In this document: positions 11,063-22,621 of the stretch, in pieces
How the letters are laid out: the number at the start of each line of letters is the position of its first letter
Numbering within the stretch: the stretch's first letter is position 1
Origin: Beta vulgaris subsp. vulgaris
Lineage: Eukaryota > Streptophyta > Magnoliopsida > Caryophyllales > Amaranthaceae
NCBI RefSeq assembly: GCF_026745355.1
Contig: NC_079210.1
Span: 30,620,616-30,684,615 of the forward strand
DNA length: 64,000 nucleotides
Reading direction: 5' to 3'
The notes under the pieces: model-generated
The model's input: only the letters and a program-made list of their open reading frames with translations
What the model was told of the DNA's origin: nothing
Database searches by the model: none
Position numbers and translations under genes: made by a program

Positions 11063-11462
11063 ATGATACACATCAAAAGCGAATTCGGTGAAATATTTTT
11101 AAATAAATGAATAGCTTTTGGTTAAATAAAAAGGCAAATTACAACTTATTGTATTTTATTTGTATTTATCAAAGTTAGCTATTTACTAAAATGACACTGA
11201 ATTTACAACTTAATAATGTGAGTCTCTTGGATTGATTAAAAGTATCTCTCGTAATAGACGATAAAGCACTAAAATTTTTCTTTACAAGGGCACAAGCCTA
11301 CGGGTTTAATTTGCCTTCCACTTATTTTGATTGGTTTATATTATCCTCCCGGCCCACTTTATTAAAGTTTTAAATTCAAAAGCATAAGTTTACAACCAAT
11401 CAAAACAATTGGAATATAAATGGGATATCAAAAGTGGGATAGAGGATTTCATCCCAAGCCTA
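11063..11462. other. Intergenic, no recognised feature
   Basis: AT-rich; no ORF, RNA gene or terminal repeat found. Before the hAT insertion it would have been the upstream promoter region of the Kunitz gene. Confidence 0.4.
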
Positions 11463-11472
11463 CAACTACAAG

Positions 11473-11822
11473 GAGAAACTATTGGTACATACCCGGTATG
11501 GGCCAACAGTGTCCATACCGGAGTATGTTAGTAATTTTGCCAGAAAAGACAAAAAAAAAAGTTGACTTAATGGCAATTTTGACAACTCTGATCATGTAGG
11601 AGAGAAATCAGATCAACTATTATATGAATTAGATCAACTACAATGTGAATCAAATCAACTATAATGTGAATCAGATCATGAATGTATGGAAGTCAAAACC
11701 CAAAAAAAAAAAAATTAAAATAAATAAAACCAAAAAGGAAAAAGAAAAAGTTGTATTTATTTACAACTTTGCCACGATATGGACAAACAGTGTCCATAGC
11801 GGGTATGCGCGAATCACAGCTC
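11473..11822. mobile_element. Mutator-like MITE (350 bp) with CAACTACAAG target duplication
   Basis: CAACTACAAG occurs at 11463-11472 and 11823-11832, consistent with a 9-10-bp MULE target duplication. The ends GAG...CATACCCGGTATGG and (reverse) GAG...CATACCCGCTATGG match at about 20 of 29 positions. Each end also holds a small palindrome around CAGTGTCCAT. The centre has a threefold repeat of about 20 bp (ATCAACTAYAATGTGAATCA, 11610-11680). Non-coding. Confidence 0.75.
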
Positions 11823-12149
11823 CAACTACAAGATGGGGCTTATATTGATTCAGCATGTTATTCTTCGTGTGAAATATTTTTGGAAACCAACTTATTGATC
11901 CCAATAATCCCATTACATCTATCAGACTTCCTCCTCCTTTTATTCTTAGTCTCATTTGCCTTTTTTGAATTGTTAATTTTTTAGAACTTGAAGTTCATAT
12001 TGAAAATATAAGAAAAAACATTATCAAGCAAACTTTTACTACCTCAGTCCCATTTTTATTGCAACATTGTTAAATTTTAGGTCAATGTTTTAAAACTTTA
12101 ACCATTAATTGTCATTCATATTTATGTTAAAAAGTCATTGTAAACCACC

Positions 12150-13535
12150 ATGGGCCGTTGGAAAAAACCTCAAATTTCACCGCAGTCTTTGCAAACAAAA
12201 GAGGGAGTAACTAGGGGAGCTACATCTACACAAAGAACGCCATCCAATGGAACAGTAACCCGAGTGACATAAACACCAAAAAGTGCAATTGAAGAGATGA
12301 ATGAGTTTTGTAAAGCCCAACGTTCTGCTCAGTTGAGTGAGAGTAAACAAGGAGATGCGACTGAAGCAAGGGAAGTGGCTAAAACCACCTTGATTGACCC
12401 GGTTGAAGGAGCTGAACAAAATCCAAGAGCAGGAGGTGCTGCTAGAAGGTTGAATCTTACAGAAGGAGGTAAATGGGAGAATATTGTTGCTAGGAAGACA
12501 CTTACAGCTAAAGGAGCATGTCTCACTTATATTCCACCATTAATGAAGGATAGTAAGCCTATAGCTCAACTCTCTCAAAATGAGGTAGATGCACTAACAT
12601 AGGTGTGGTCTACAGCAGTTATATTGTATGTTGTGGGACAGACCCCCTCTATTGGAGCCATAACTAGATATATTGAGCAAGTCTGGAATCATGTTGCTAA
12701 ACCTAAAATATTCTTACATGATAAAAGGTATTTTGTGGTTAAATTTGTGGCAGTGGATGATAAAAATGAAGTGATGTATGCAGGCCCTCATATGTTTAAT
12801 AGTCGACCTATTATTGTAAAAGTGTGGACCTCTAATTTTGACTTTCAAGCTGAGATTCTTAGAGTCATTCCTCTATGGGTAAGATTGTATAATCTTCCAT
12901 TGAATTATTGGGGTAAGGAATCATTGAGTAGGATTAGAAGTATGATTGGTACTCCACTCTTTGCGGATGAATGTACAACCCAGCAACAGAGGATTACCTA
13001 TGCTAGGTTGCTGATTGAAGTTGATGTAACTAAACCATTACCTCAAGTGGTTACTATTGAAGACGGCAATGGTAAGATACGCACACAAAAGGTTCATTTT
13101 GAGTGGGCACCTTCTTACTGTGGTAAATGTTCTATCATTGGCCATGATTGTTCTAAGGCAAAGCCTAGTAAGGGTCCTGTGCAAAATGTGAAGAAATCGG
13201 TGCCTAAACCTGATATACCAGTAGGACCTAACAAGGAGACTGGTGCTGATTTAGAGGCTGGTGTTCAGGTTGTTAAAGTTTCAGTTAATCGGGAGGGAAT
13301 GGAGTCAGTGGTTACCACTACTGAAGATGAGGGTCACATTGTTAAGGCTATAATTGATTCAGGAGTCCCTGTTACTACTAAAACAGGAGCTGGCACCAGG
13401 ACAAGTGAACCAATATGGAATATAGTTACTAGGGGCCAAAAAGGCAAAGAAGTGGTGGATATGGGAGGACCTGGAGTAGTGACTCACATGGTGGATGAGG
13501 CTGGTACAAGCTCATTCATTGTTTCTTTAGGGTGA
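12150..13535 (+). pseudogene. LINE ORF1: DUF4283 protein with zinc knuckle, two in-frame stops
   Basis: The frame opens at ATG 12150 (MGRWKKPQISPQ) and runs 1386 nt to a TGA at 13533-13535. It is interrupted in the same frame by TAA at 12270-12272 and TAG at 12600-12602. Residues coded at about 12600-13100 form the DUF4283 domain of plant L1 ORF1 (VWNHVAKPKIF, YFVVKF, PLWVRLYNLPLNYWG). A knuckle-like CGKCSIIGHDC follows at about 13115; its spacing is shorter than CX2CX4HX4C, so zinc binding may be compromised. In L1 elements this protein binds the element RNA and acts as chaperone. C-terminal low-complexity tail to the stop. Confidence 0.88.
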
Positions 13536-16500
13536 TGATTGTGTGCACTTGGAATGTGAGAGGGTTAAATAACCCTGTTAAGATAGGGGAAATAAAGCAG
13601 TTTGTGCTAAATAATAAACTTACTGTGTTTGCTTACTGGATACTAGAGTTAAGGTTCATAATCATGAGAGAATCATGAATAAATTTGGTAGACAATGAAA
13701 ATGGGCTTATAACTATGGTCACTCTAAGAGAGGTAGAATTTTGATTGTCTGGAATCCATCTCTGGTAGGAGTCCAAGTTACATATACTTTTGCTCAAATG
13801 GTGCATTATATGGTGAGTGATAAGCTATCTAGGATCACTTGGTGGTGGTTAGTGAATGGGTTGCATATAATTGAAGACAGGAAGAGTTTATGGGTTGATT
13901 TGAGGAATAGGGATAGGACTCTGGTGGAACCATGGTGTCTTATGGTGTGCCTATTTCCCATTATGAAACTCAAGACTTTGTTGAGGTTCTAAGAGATACT
14001 GATTTGAGTGAGTACAAGACTTATGCATGGGCACTTCTTCTCATGGTTCAATAAAGGGCTGAGAGCTGCAAGAATATGTAGTAGAATAGATAGGTGCCTG
14101 GTGAATTCATTCGAGATTACTAAGTACTCTAACTTGGTGGTGGAGTACTTGAATCCAGGTGTTTCTGATCATTCCCCATTAATCCTTAGATGGTTTGCTA
14201 ATTCAGTAAGCAAAGGTAGGTCTTTTAAATTTTTTAGCTATATGGCTACTCATGAGGGTTTATGGAGGTTGTTGCTGATAATTGGAATGGAGTAGGGAGG
14301 GGCAACAATAAAATGCAGGATGTTTGGCAAGGTCTTCAAAGAGTGAAGAATGTGCTTAAGCATATGCATAAGAAGGAGTATGGTAATCTGAGCCTACAAA
14401 TTGATAAGGCTAGAAAAGAGCTTCATGAGGTTCAAAACCAGATGGCTACTACTCACAATTGCCCTATTTTACACCAGGCTAAAAAAAACTTGTCTTCTTC
14501 AATTGCATAAGTTTTTGTAAGTTGAGGAGTCTATATTGAAACAAAAGGCTAGGGTGCAATGGATGAAGCTTGGTGGCTCCAATACTCACTTCTTCTTTCA
14601 TGCTATGAAAGAGAGATACTTGCAAAATAGTATTGAGATTCTTCATGTTGAGAATTGGGCCAAACTCATTTCTGCTGATGACATTCAACAAGGGGTTATG
14701 AGATTTTATACAGGGTTGCGGGGTACAGCTGCACCTCAACTCCCTTTTGTTGATGTAGCTATGCTGAGAGTTGGGGTTCAAGTAAGCTCAAATGATGCTG
14801 CTGCTCTAATTCAACCTATTACATCTTAAGAAATTGAAGCTGCTTTATGGTCCATTGATGAAGCTAAGGCGCCTGGTATAGATGGGTTCAATAGCCTGTT
14901 CTTCAAGAAAGCATGGCCTTTTATTAAAACTGAGGTGTGTGCTGCAGTCAGTCAATTCTTTGAAACAGGTATTATGCTGCTAACTATTAACTGTACTTTG
15001 ATCACCTTAGTTCCTAAGGTGGCTAATCCTACACTGGTTAAGGATTATAGGCCCATTGCTTGTTGCACTAATTTGTACAAAATCATTGCTAAGATTTTGA
15101 CTAATAGAATGTAGTGTATGATAATTAGTGTTATTGACTTGGCACAATCTTGATTCATTCCCGGTAGGAATATATCATACAATATCCTTCTAGCTACTGA
15201 GCTAATTAAAGGATACACTACTAAAAATATATCACCAAGGTGTATGCTTAAAATTGATCTCAAGAAAACATATGACTTTCTTGAGTGGTCCTTTTTGGAA
15301 AGTGTGATGTGTGAGATAGGGTTCCCCACTAAGTTTGTAGGCTGGGTGATGGCTTGTGTAACTTCAGTTTCCTTCTCTATACTTATCATTGGAATTCCTT
15401 GTAAGCCTTTTGGTGCTAAAAAGGGGTTAAGGCAAGAGGACCCAATGTCCCCCTTTCTGTTTGCTGGGTATGGAGTACCTGTCTAGATGCCTTATGCAGT
15501 TAAAGGGGAAGCTAGGGTTCCATTATCATCCAAGGTGTGCCAAGTAAAACATCACTCACCTCATGTTTGCAGATGATTTGTTAATATTTGCTAGGGCTGA
15601 TGCAGGGTCCCTTCAACTTCTATTTGATGCTTTTACTAATTCTCACATGCTTCTGGGTTGGAAGCAAACTTAGATAAGAGTAATCTGTATATAGCTGGTA
15701 CTAGTGGGGATCAAAGAGAAGTTTTGCAGCAAATTGTGAATGTTCCTATGGGCTCCTTTCCTTTCAAGTACTTGGGTGTACCTCTAAGTACTAGAAAGTT
15801 ATTTTACCATGAATGTAAGCCACTGATTGATAAAACTATGGCTAGAGTGAGGCTTCGATTAGTGAAAAAACTCTCTTATGCAGCTAGACTGCAGTTGGTG
15901 TCATCCATACTTCATGGTTTTCAGCTCTACTGGTGTCAGATTTTTATTTTGCCTAAAAGAGTAGTCTTCAAGGAAATCCAGAGTATTTGCAGAACTTACC
16001 TATGGACTGGTCAAGGGGAGAAATCCAAGAAAGCTCCAGTTGCTTGGGAAACTGTTTGTCTTCCTAAGGGATGTGGTGGATGGAATATTAAAGACCTTGC
16101 TAGCTGGAATAAAGTTGCTATTGCAAAGCATCTTTGGGCATTATCAAAGAAACAAGATAAGTTGTGGATCACGTGGTTGCATGTGTACTACATCAAACAT
16201 CAAGATGTGCTTAGCATGGTTATCCCTAATAGACTTTCTTGGTCTATGAAGAAGATTCTTAGCAGTAGGCAATTAATTGCTACTCATCAGGGATTAGTGA
16301 ATATGCTTGCTGGCCCTGTATTCTCTATTAAAACCTTGTATAAGGTGGTTCAAGGTGATCATCCTAAAGTGGGATGGAGGAGGATTATATGTAACATCCC
16401 AGCTACTTCCAAGGCTATCTTCATTACATGGCTTGCCCTTCATGGTAGATTATCTACTAAAGATAGACTGAATACTTGGGGATTGATTGAAGATGCTACT

Positions 16501-16844
16501 TGTAATCTATGTCAGGCTGATAGAGAGACTGTGAATCACTTATTCTTTAGTTGTCCAGTGGCTAGGAGAGTTTAAACTATCTGTCAACAACAGCTTGGGC
16601 TCCCAGCTGTAAGCAGAAGCTTTCAAGAAGAAGTGAAGTGTGTTGTTCAGTACAGCAGGAGCAGGTCACCTCAGGCACAATTATATTGCATTTTCTTTGT
16701 AGAAGAATCTATCAAATTTGGCTAAATAGGAATGCACTTGTATTTCAAGGCTCTGCAATGGATGTATTAGCTAGTCGTAGGCAAATCCTGTTTAGAACTG
16801 CTTTTAGGAGTTCTGAGGCTATGAGGCCTTTACATATTACTTGA
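13535..16844 (+). pseudogene. LINE ORF2: endonuclease, reverse transcriptase and zf-RVT, multiply broken
   Basis: Starts with ATG at 13535-13537, overlapping the ORF1 stop (TGATG). Order of domains: an exonuclease-endonuclease-phosphatase-type endonuclease beginning MIVCTWNVRGLNNP and ending with the SDHSP motif near 14165; RT with KAPGIDGFNSLFFKKAWPF (about 14865), KVANPTLVKDYRPIAC, and the catalytic FADD at 15566-15577; then zf-RVT (ATCNLCQADRETVNHLFFSC, about 16497-16555). Frameshifts (e.g. near 13640 and 15480) and stops (e.g. near 14820, 15115 and 15150) show that it is dead. No RNase H domain is seen. Confidence 0.9.
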
Positions 16845-17320
16845 GTTAGGGGCCTTCTGGTTGTAGGCCTGTTGCCCTGTATGTCTTCCTTGTTGATTTG
16901 GCTTCTGGGCTGGCATGTCTTGATGGTGAGTGAGACTCTTGTAATCATGTTTTATTTGGCTATCAATAACAACTTTGAATTGCCAAAAAATAAAATATTT
17001 ATGTTAAAACCCTATCAATTGAGATCTTGTTTGATTCGTCATAACGTGTAGTTTTTAAATATATAAATTTCATAATTTTTACTAACACGAAATCACAGAT
17101 ATTTATGGTCACATATGTGTCTTGCAAACCGTGAAAAAGTAAATGTTGCAATTTTTCAGGGACGGAAGGAGTAGGTGTTTGTAGAAGTATATTTTTATAT
17201 AAAAAAAATTAATAGAGAAAAAAGACTCTCCCTCTGAAAATGTGTGATCATATTATTCATGTACATTATATAAATGACCAAAATATGGAATGCAAAACTA
17301 TGAGTTTTACTATATTTAGT

Positions 17321-17424
17321 TATAGTTCACTGGTGAACTCACCAAAAATGTGAGGGAACGAGTGGAATTGTCATTTTACTTTTTTATCGGGTCCCACAAC
17401 CTTTATTTCACTGTTCACCAGTAA
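17321..17424. repeat. Short inverted repeat, possible tiny MITE
   Basis: AGTTCACTGGTGAAC at the left and GTTCACCAGTAAACT at the right face each other about 75 bp apart. I see no clear target duplication, so classification is open. Confidence 0.35.
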
Positions 17425-17534
17425 ACTGTTCTCCAAATAAACTTTTTCGAAAACTATAGATGTGTTAAATAAAATATCCGACAGGAATACCAAGAAAAAA
17501 CACAAGCATTTGAATCATGCATACTAATAAAGTA

Positions 17535-17793
17535 CTCTCTCTATTCCCTTTTATTCTTCCAATTTTGATTTTGCATATATGTCAATGCACTTGCTTGACC
17601 TTATATATCTTTTACTACATATTTGTAAAAATTAAAATGATTAAATATTCTTGTAGTGTTCATCGAGATCAATCAAATAAGATCCAATATGATCATATAG
17701 TGTCTTATATATTATGTATAATTGAGGAGATTTTCTCATTCTATGAGTAGTGTCAAGATTCCAAATGGGAAGAACAAAAGGAAATGGAGATAG
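17535..17793. mobile_element. Stowaway-like MITE (259 bp)
   Basis: The left end CTCTCTCTATTCCCTTTTAT and the complement of the right end CTATCTCCATTTCCTTTTGT are matching inverted repeats, both continuing into TTCTTCC. TA flanks both sides (17533-17534 and 17794-17795). Only its right end survives in the other duplication copy (6131-6190), where copia sequence precedes it. Confidence 0.7.
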
Positions 17794-18573
17794 TACAATT
17801 AAGGACATGCTTGGATTGGGGGTAATAAATTAAGGGGGTAATGAAAGTCAAACTAAGAAAAATAAAGATAGATTAAGCTAGTGGAAAGGTAAAGTTAAGA
17901 TAGCTTGAGGTCATGATGAAAGAAAAAAAAATGGTAATCGAGTTGATAAACTATTTTATGCAAAGAAAAATGTAAGGAGGAGGGGAAACTATTACCCTCA
18001 TTATAGGGGTAATAGTTACCGACCACCTTATAGGATGACCATTACCCTCATATAGAGGATAATAGTTTCCCATCTCTCCTCTAATCTCTTATTACAAGAT
18101 CATATCATTTTCTCTATATCACCATTTTAATTCACCTTCATATTTCATAGCTTGATTTTTATTACCTCTTAATCCTTTATCCTCAATCCAAGCATGGCAT
18201 AAATAGTTAAAATTTTGTTCAATTCATATTAGTCACCTCAAATGAAGAAAAGTAATATAATTTCTGGTCATTTAATGCTTGTAAAATGAAATTAATAAAT
18301 ATTTTATACTTAGTGGTAGAGAACTAGTGACACATAGCAACTTAGCAAGTTACTATAGTAATATTGTCGTTCCTACTGAGAGGAAGCCTCCACATTGTTA
18401 CAAGAAGTCCAGTAAAAATCTTGATATCGTGCTCCTGTTGTCCTTTTCATCTTTGTCGAGAAAAACGTGAGTTTTGAACTACAGGGTAAAAGACTAATAG
18501 TTCAAGGACCACCAATAATTGAATTTCATTGTCTTTCAAGATCGTAGATGGAGATCACATTTTATTCATTGTT
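17739..18573. repeat. Segmental duplication, copy 2 (partner 6131-6912)
   Basis: Same order of components as copy 1: MITE right end, Tourist-like MITE, then non-transposon sequence ending at TTCATTGTTA. The two copies lie about 11 kb apart in direct orientation on either side of the Kunitz gene and the LINE. Confidence 0.85.
17803..18199. mobile_element. Tourist/PIF-Harbinger-like MITE (397 bp)
   Basis: Inverted ends GGACATGCTTGGATTG and (reverse) TGCCATGCTTGGATTG, extended by GGTAATAA-type sequence. TAA at 17800-17802 and 18200-18202. The centre repeats ATTACCCTCATTATAGGGGT-like palindromes. Confidence 0.65.
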
Positions 18574-18747
18574 AAGATATTATTCTAGATATTATAGATA
18601 TTCTTTAGATACTTTCTTATCTTCTTATTAGGAAAGATGATATATTATTTGCCTAGCTAATTCTCCCCCAACGGGATTCTTGTATCTATATAAACCCAAA
18701 CAATGAATGAGAAATATCACGATTATTCGCCAATTATTACTTTGTCA
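18570..18747 (+). repeat. Possible short copia solo LTR
   Basis: Begins TGTTAAGATATTATTC, has a TATATAAAC promoter-like box at about 18690, and ends TTTGTCA; length 178 bp. No matching 5-bp flanks (TTCAT versus GTTAC), so a rearranged or false LTR is possible. Its left edge coincides with the duplication breakpoint. Confidence 0.4.
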
Positions 18748-18915
18748 GTTACTAAATGTAATGCAACACATTGTTGCCAGTTGATACAAGTAATGTTTTA
18801 GGAGAGTTAGGGATAGTCCTCTCTTTTTTTTTTCTCCCCTTTTTCTTGGACCAACTTTCTTGGTCTGATGTAAATGTAATGTAACATACTGCAGTAAAAT
18901 TCTTTTTACCATTAA

Positions 18916-19305
18916 GGCTCCGTTTGGTAGGGTGTAAAATATTTTCCATGAAAATGAGTTTTCCTTTTCCTTTCATTTTCCGTTGTTTGGTTTGATAAGG
19001 GGTGTAAAACAAGATTTCCATCAAGGGAGCTTTAGGTGAAAGTCATTTTCCTTTCAAAAAGAAGGGAAAACACATTTCCTCCCTCTTCCTTAGCGACCTT
19101 TTAGTATCCTCTTGTCTATCCTCTTCCTTAGCAACCTTTTAGTATCCGCTTGTCTGTTGTCCATCCTCTCCCCTTTCCTTTCATTTTTCTCTTTTACAAC
19201 CAAACAATGGTAAATTAGCTTTGCATTTGAATTTTTCATTGTAAAATATTTTACATCAAAAATCATTTTACATTAAAAATGTTTTACATCCAACCAAACG
19301 GAGCC
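18916..19305. mobile_element. Tourist-like MITE (390 bp), well-preserved ends
   Basis: Inverted ends GGCTCCGTTTGGTAGGGTGT and (reverse) GGCTCCGTTTGGTTGGATGT, with TAA at 18913-18915 and 19306-19308. Subterminal ATTTTACAT motifs repeat on both sides. Non-coding. Confidence 0.8.
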
Positions 19306-19486
19306 TAAATTATCATAATAGATTCATAGTATTCCATCCTACATCAAACGCTTAGCTTGAATGTTTGGAAAATTGAAAATCTTTCACTCGACATCAAGCT
19401 CTGCTGCCTCTGTATTGCATATGAAGGCATGTTGATCAATATTGAATTATTTCGAAGTGGAGTGTTGCTTATTGAGAGGAGGGCTA

Positions 19487-19518
19487 CTCCCTCCGTCTTA
19501 AAATAATTGCAACATTTT
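19487..19518. repeat. Single Stowaway/mariner end (truncated)
   Basis: TA followed by CTCCCTCCGTCTTAAAATAA then TTGCAACATT is a typical Stowaway/mariner terminus. No partner end is visible within 500 bp. Confidence 0.5.
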
Positions 19519-19950
19519 AACCAAATGAAAGAGTTTTCAAGAGACAATGCACCATCCTAATTCCTAAATTTAAAGGGGATCGGATCAATACCATTGCTAG
19601 AGTTCCTTAACATGGTTATTACTCAAATATAGAGATTATACAAGATCCCAATTTGAGCTGTTATTCTGCTAATTGCCAATTTGCTATAGTATGATCTCAG
19701 ACTAGCCATCTTTGAAGCCTGAATCCTCTATACAGTGACATCAAGTACTACACCTAACGTCCTAAACTCCTAACCCCACACCACCGTCTCCAAAAAAAAA
19801 AAAAAAGACCATAGCTTCCTACACTATGGATCCGTTCTTCGCGGCATATTTCAGATCAGATCAAATCAGATCTTATCCTTCTAATAATTTCAGAGTTTGT
19901 CTTGTAAGAGATTGCCTATTTTTAAATTAAAACTAGACAATGGTAATCCT

Positions 19951-20664
19951 AATATTAAAAAGATAATAAGCTCATTAGTGAGTAGGTTAATTTCATTTGG
20001 TGACTAGTTTAATTCATTTAGTGACTACGTCTACTTTCATATTAAAATTAGACCGTTTCTTTTAATAATTTTTGATAATTTCAACTCTTGTCAAATATGA
20101 TTAGATCTAATAAGTTGAAGCAAACGAACCCTATATAGCCACACATCGATCCAAGAGTGTACCTAAGCATATACACTACCAATTCATATTTTATTGTGCA
20201 CTTTTTGTTCATTTGGCCATTTCATATTAATCTGTGCACTGTGTTATATTCTATTCTGAACTTGCTTTTACCAATCTTTTAATGAGGTGATCCCACCATA
20301 TTTCCTCAATATTAAAAAGATAATTAGCCCATTGGTGAGTAGGTTAATTTCATTTGGTGACTAGTTTAATTCATTTAGTGACTACGTCTACTTTTATATT
20401 AAAATTAGACCGTCTCTTTTAAAATTTTTTGATAATTTCAACTCTTGTCAAATATGATTAGATCTAATAAGTTGAAGCAAACTATCCCTATATAGCCACA
20501 CATCGATCCAAGAGTCTACCTAAGCATATACACTACCAATTCATATTTTATTGTGCACTTTTTGTTTATTTGGCCATTTCATATTAATTTGTGCACTGTG
20601 TTATATTCTATTCTGAACTTGCTTTTACCAATCTTTTAATGAGGTGAGCCCATCATATTTCCTC
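19951..20664. repeat. Two-copy tandem duplication, 357-bp unit
   Basis: 19951-20307 and 20308-20664 match over their whole length with few differences (e.g. ATAATAAGCTCATTAG versus ATAATTAGCCCATTGG). No ORF is shared. The flanks 19310-19950 and 20665-20760 contain nothing I recognise. Confidence 0.9.
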
Positions 20665-20920
20665 ACTATACTCTATTTTTTTCCCACTCCCCTTATGATA
20701 CATTAATCCTCGTTTTTCTATTATGACAAATAATTTGAAGATTTTTATATTTTTTATATTAAAAAAATAACTCAAAAAAAATCACACAAACAGACCTAAG
20801 TAGACTCAACTAAGACTGGGAACAAGATCAGGCTCTACTGGAAACTGGGATGAGAAAACATGCATAGGAACTAAGTAGGAATGAAGATAAAAATATAAAA
20901 AATATATACAAACAATATCT

Positions 20921-20930
20921 CTTCCCCCTT
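20921..20930 (-). promoter_or_regulatory. Sirevirus-type polypurine tract
   Basis: The minus strand reads TTTTGATAATGACAAAGGGG followed by GAAG. A GGGGGA tract preceded by a (C/T)ATNATCAAA-like context is the hallmark plus-strand primer of Sireviruses. Confidence 0.65.
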
Positions 20931-21301
20931 TGTCATTATCAAAACCAAGAAATGACCCTGCAGCACTAGAGAGTCAACAGTCTAGGCATCAAGCAAGTTG
21001 CTCAAACACGGATCTCATAATATTACCCATCCAAGCACAAAAAAAAAAATAAGCAGGCACAAAGCAACAATATGGACAGCAGATATGTAGCAATATGCAG
21101 AGTAAAGCAGAAAATAGAAGAAATTAAAAGTGCTTCATGTGTCGCAAAAAGGACACATAAAGAGAGATCCAAAAGAAATTGTTTAACAATAATTACAGCC
21201 ACAAAAAAACTTGTTCAATTGTTTCAAAGTTAAAGGAAGTTAGGGCTTTGAGCGTTTGAAGAGAGAGGAGACCACATAATCAATTTTTGAGGTCACACCA
21301 T

Positions 21302-22621
21302 TCACCTTGTTCCTGATCCCGTATCAGCATTCTTGATAGCTATCAGTTGTTGTTGCTGCTGAGAATCCAGAGCAGAGGCAGTGGTCTCTATGGCATTTAT
21401 CCTGGTGTGGAGAAATGTCAAAGAGTCCTGAATTTCTCGGAGTAGCTTGTTGAGCCCTGTAGTTGATAATAACGGAAAATCCACAGCAGTAGAAGGAATT
21501 GGATCCGAGTCTAGGTGAATAAATACTGTTTCACCTTGATCCTTGTCCTTCAGAGACTTGGACCCAGCCAACCTTTGACTCTTCCTCACAGACCCACTTG
21601 GAACGCCCTCTTCACCTAGCTTCCTCTTACTACCTACCTCAACCTTGATAGGCGTTTCTTCCCTCTCAAAGTCTAGTTTCTCATTGGCCAACCTTAAACT
21701 AAGCCTTGACAGAGTGTCCTTGGTAAGATAATTTTCTGGTTCAAGACAAAAGGAGGGATTGGCAGGCAATTTAACTTTGCAATTGTTGAAAACAGAGGAG
21801 AGAAGATTGTCATAGCCAACTTTGTTGTTATGGGAAATGCAGTGAGAGAGATATGAAATAATCAAAGAGGGAAGGTTAATTTTAATGTTATTTGCAAGGC
21901 AGTACATAATGAAGAGATCCATTAGACTTGCCTGGGTTCTTTTTGAGGAACGGGATAGAATGAAACGCCAAATAAACTGGACTAACAATTTGTGAAAGGG
22001 GGACAATTCTTTTTGATCTGAAGATAATGCATTAGAATTGCCATTAAAGAAAACAAGAATTTTACCATTAGAGACTCCATTGATATTTAATTTCGCCCTA
22101 CCCTTAATATATTCTTTGTAACCCTCAATTGGGACATCAAACAATTCCCCTAATTTATTTTCAGTAAGAGTAACCACACAGCCATTCACTACACTCACAC
22201 ATACACCCTCGGTCATGTTAAAACTTGAACAAAACTCTTTCATTTCTTTTTCATAAAGACCCTCATCCAAACTGACAATTTTCCACCATTTTTGAAACCT
22301 TAAGATATTCAACAGTTCTGTCCACTTGGACTTTTTGCACCATGCAACATCAACGCAAAAACCCACAAGAAATTGGGATTACTTTGTTTTCTTACCTCGC
22401 TTCGTAGGAACTGTAATCTCCTTTTCTTGTTCACTTTCAGCTTCATTTTCACCATCTTCTTGTTTAAGAGAGAGAGAAACTGGAGCAGAGGATTCGGATT
22501 TTGATCCAGTAGAATCTTCTTTGGTCATGGATGATTCTTGAGCGTTGATTTCATCAAGGGATGGTGTTTTCTCTTTGGGAAAATTCTCATGATCTCCGGT
22601 ATTTTTACTGTGAGAAGACAT
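21302..22621 (-). pseudogene. Env-like / putative plant transposon protein (PF20167-like) ORF, one in-frame stop
   Basis: The frame begins at ATG 22621 (MSSHSKNTGDHENFPKEKTP, acidic low-complexity N-terminus). It meets a TAA at 22381-22379 and continues open to 21302. The second part carries the pattern of the putative plant transposon protein domain: FQKWWKIVSLDEGLYEKEMK, VNGCVVTLTENKLGELFDVP, then LMDLFIMYCLANNIKINLPS near its middle. A basic segment and a C-terminal helical, glutamine-rich tail (HTRINAIETTASALDSQQQQ) follow. It lies downstream of pol, where Sireviruses carry their env-like ORF. I see no clear signal peptide or membrane span, so the env role is positional inference only. 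Confidence 0.65.

Larger units (their letters stand above)
12133..16994 (+). mobile_element. L1-type LINE retrotransposon (4.86 kb) with 15-bp TSD
   Basis: A perfect 15-bp duplication (ATATTTATGTTAAAA) flanks the element at 12118-12132 and 16995-17009. The 3' end is a short A-rich tail (CCAAAAAATAAAA). Two ORFs in the plant L1 order (DUF4283/zinc knuckle, then endonuclease-RT-zf-RVT) lie between. Defined ends on both sides indicate a near full-length insertion. Both ORFs are now broken. Confidence 0.92.
12042..17171. mobile_element. Stowaway/mariner-like MITE (about 253 bp) split by the LINE
   Basis: The left piece (12042-12132) starts CCTCAGTCCC and contains TTGCAACATT. The right piece (17010-17171) ends with the complement CTCCTTCCGTCCC plus TTGCAACATT. 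Both outer edges have TA (12040-12041, 17172-17173). With the LINE and one copy of its target duplication removed, the parts form one element of normal Stowaway size. Confidence 0.75.

Noticed and set aside
18570..18747. Confident solo LTR call next to the duplication
   Set aside because: TG...CA ends and a TATA-like box fit, but there is no matching 5-bp duplication and the left edge equals the duplication breakpoint, so it is listed only at low confidence.
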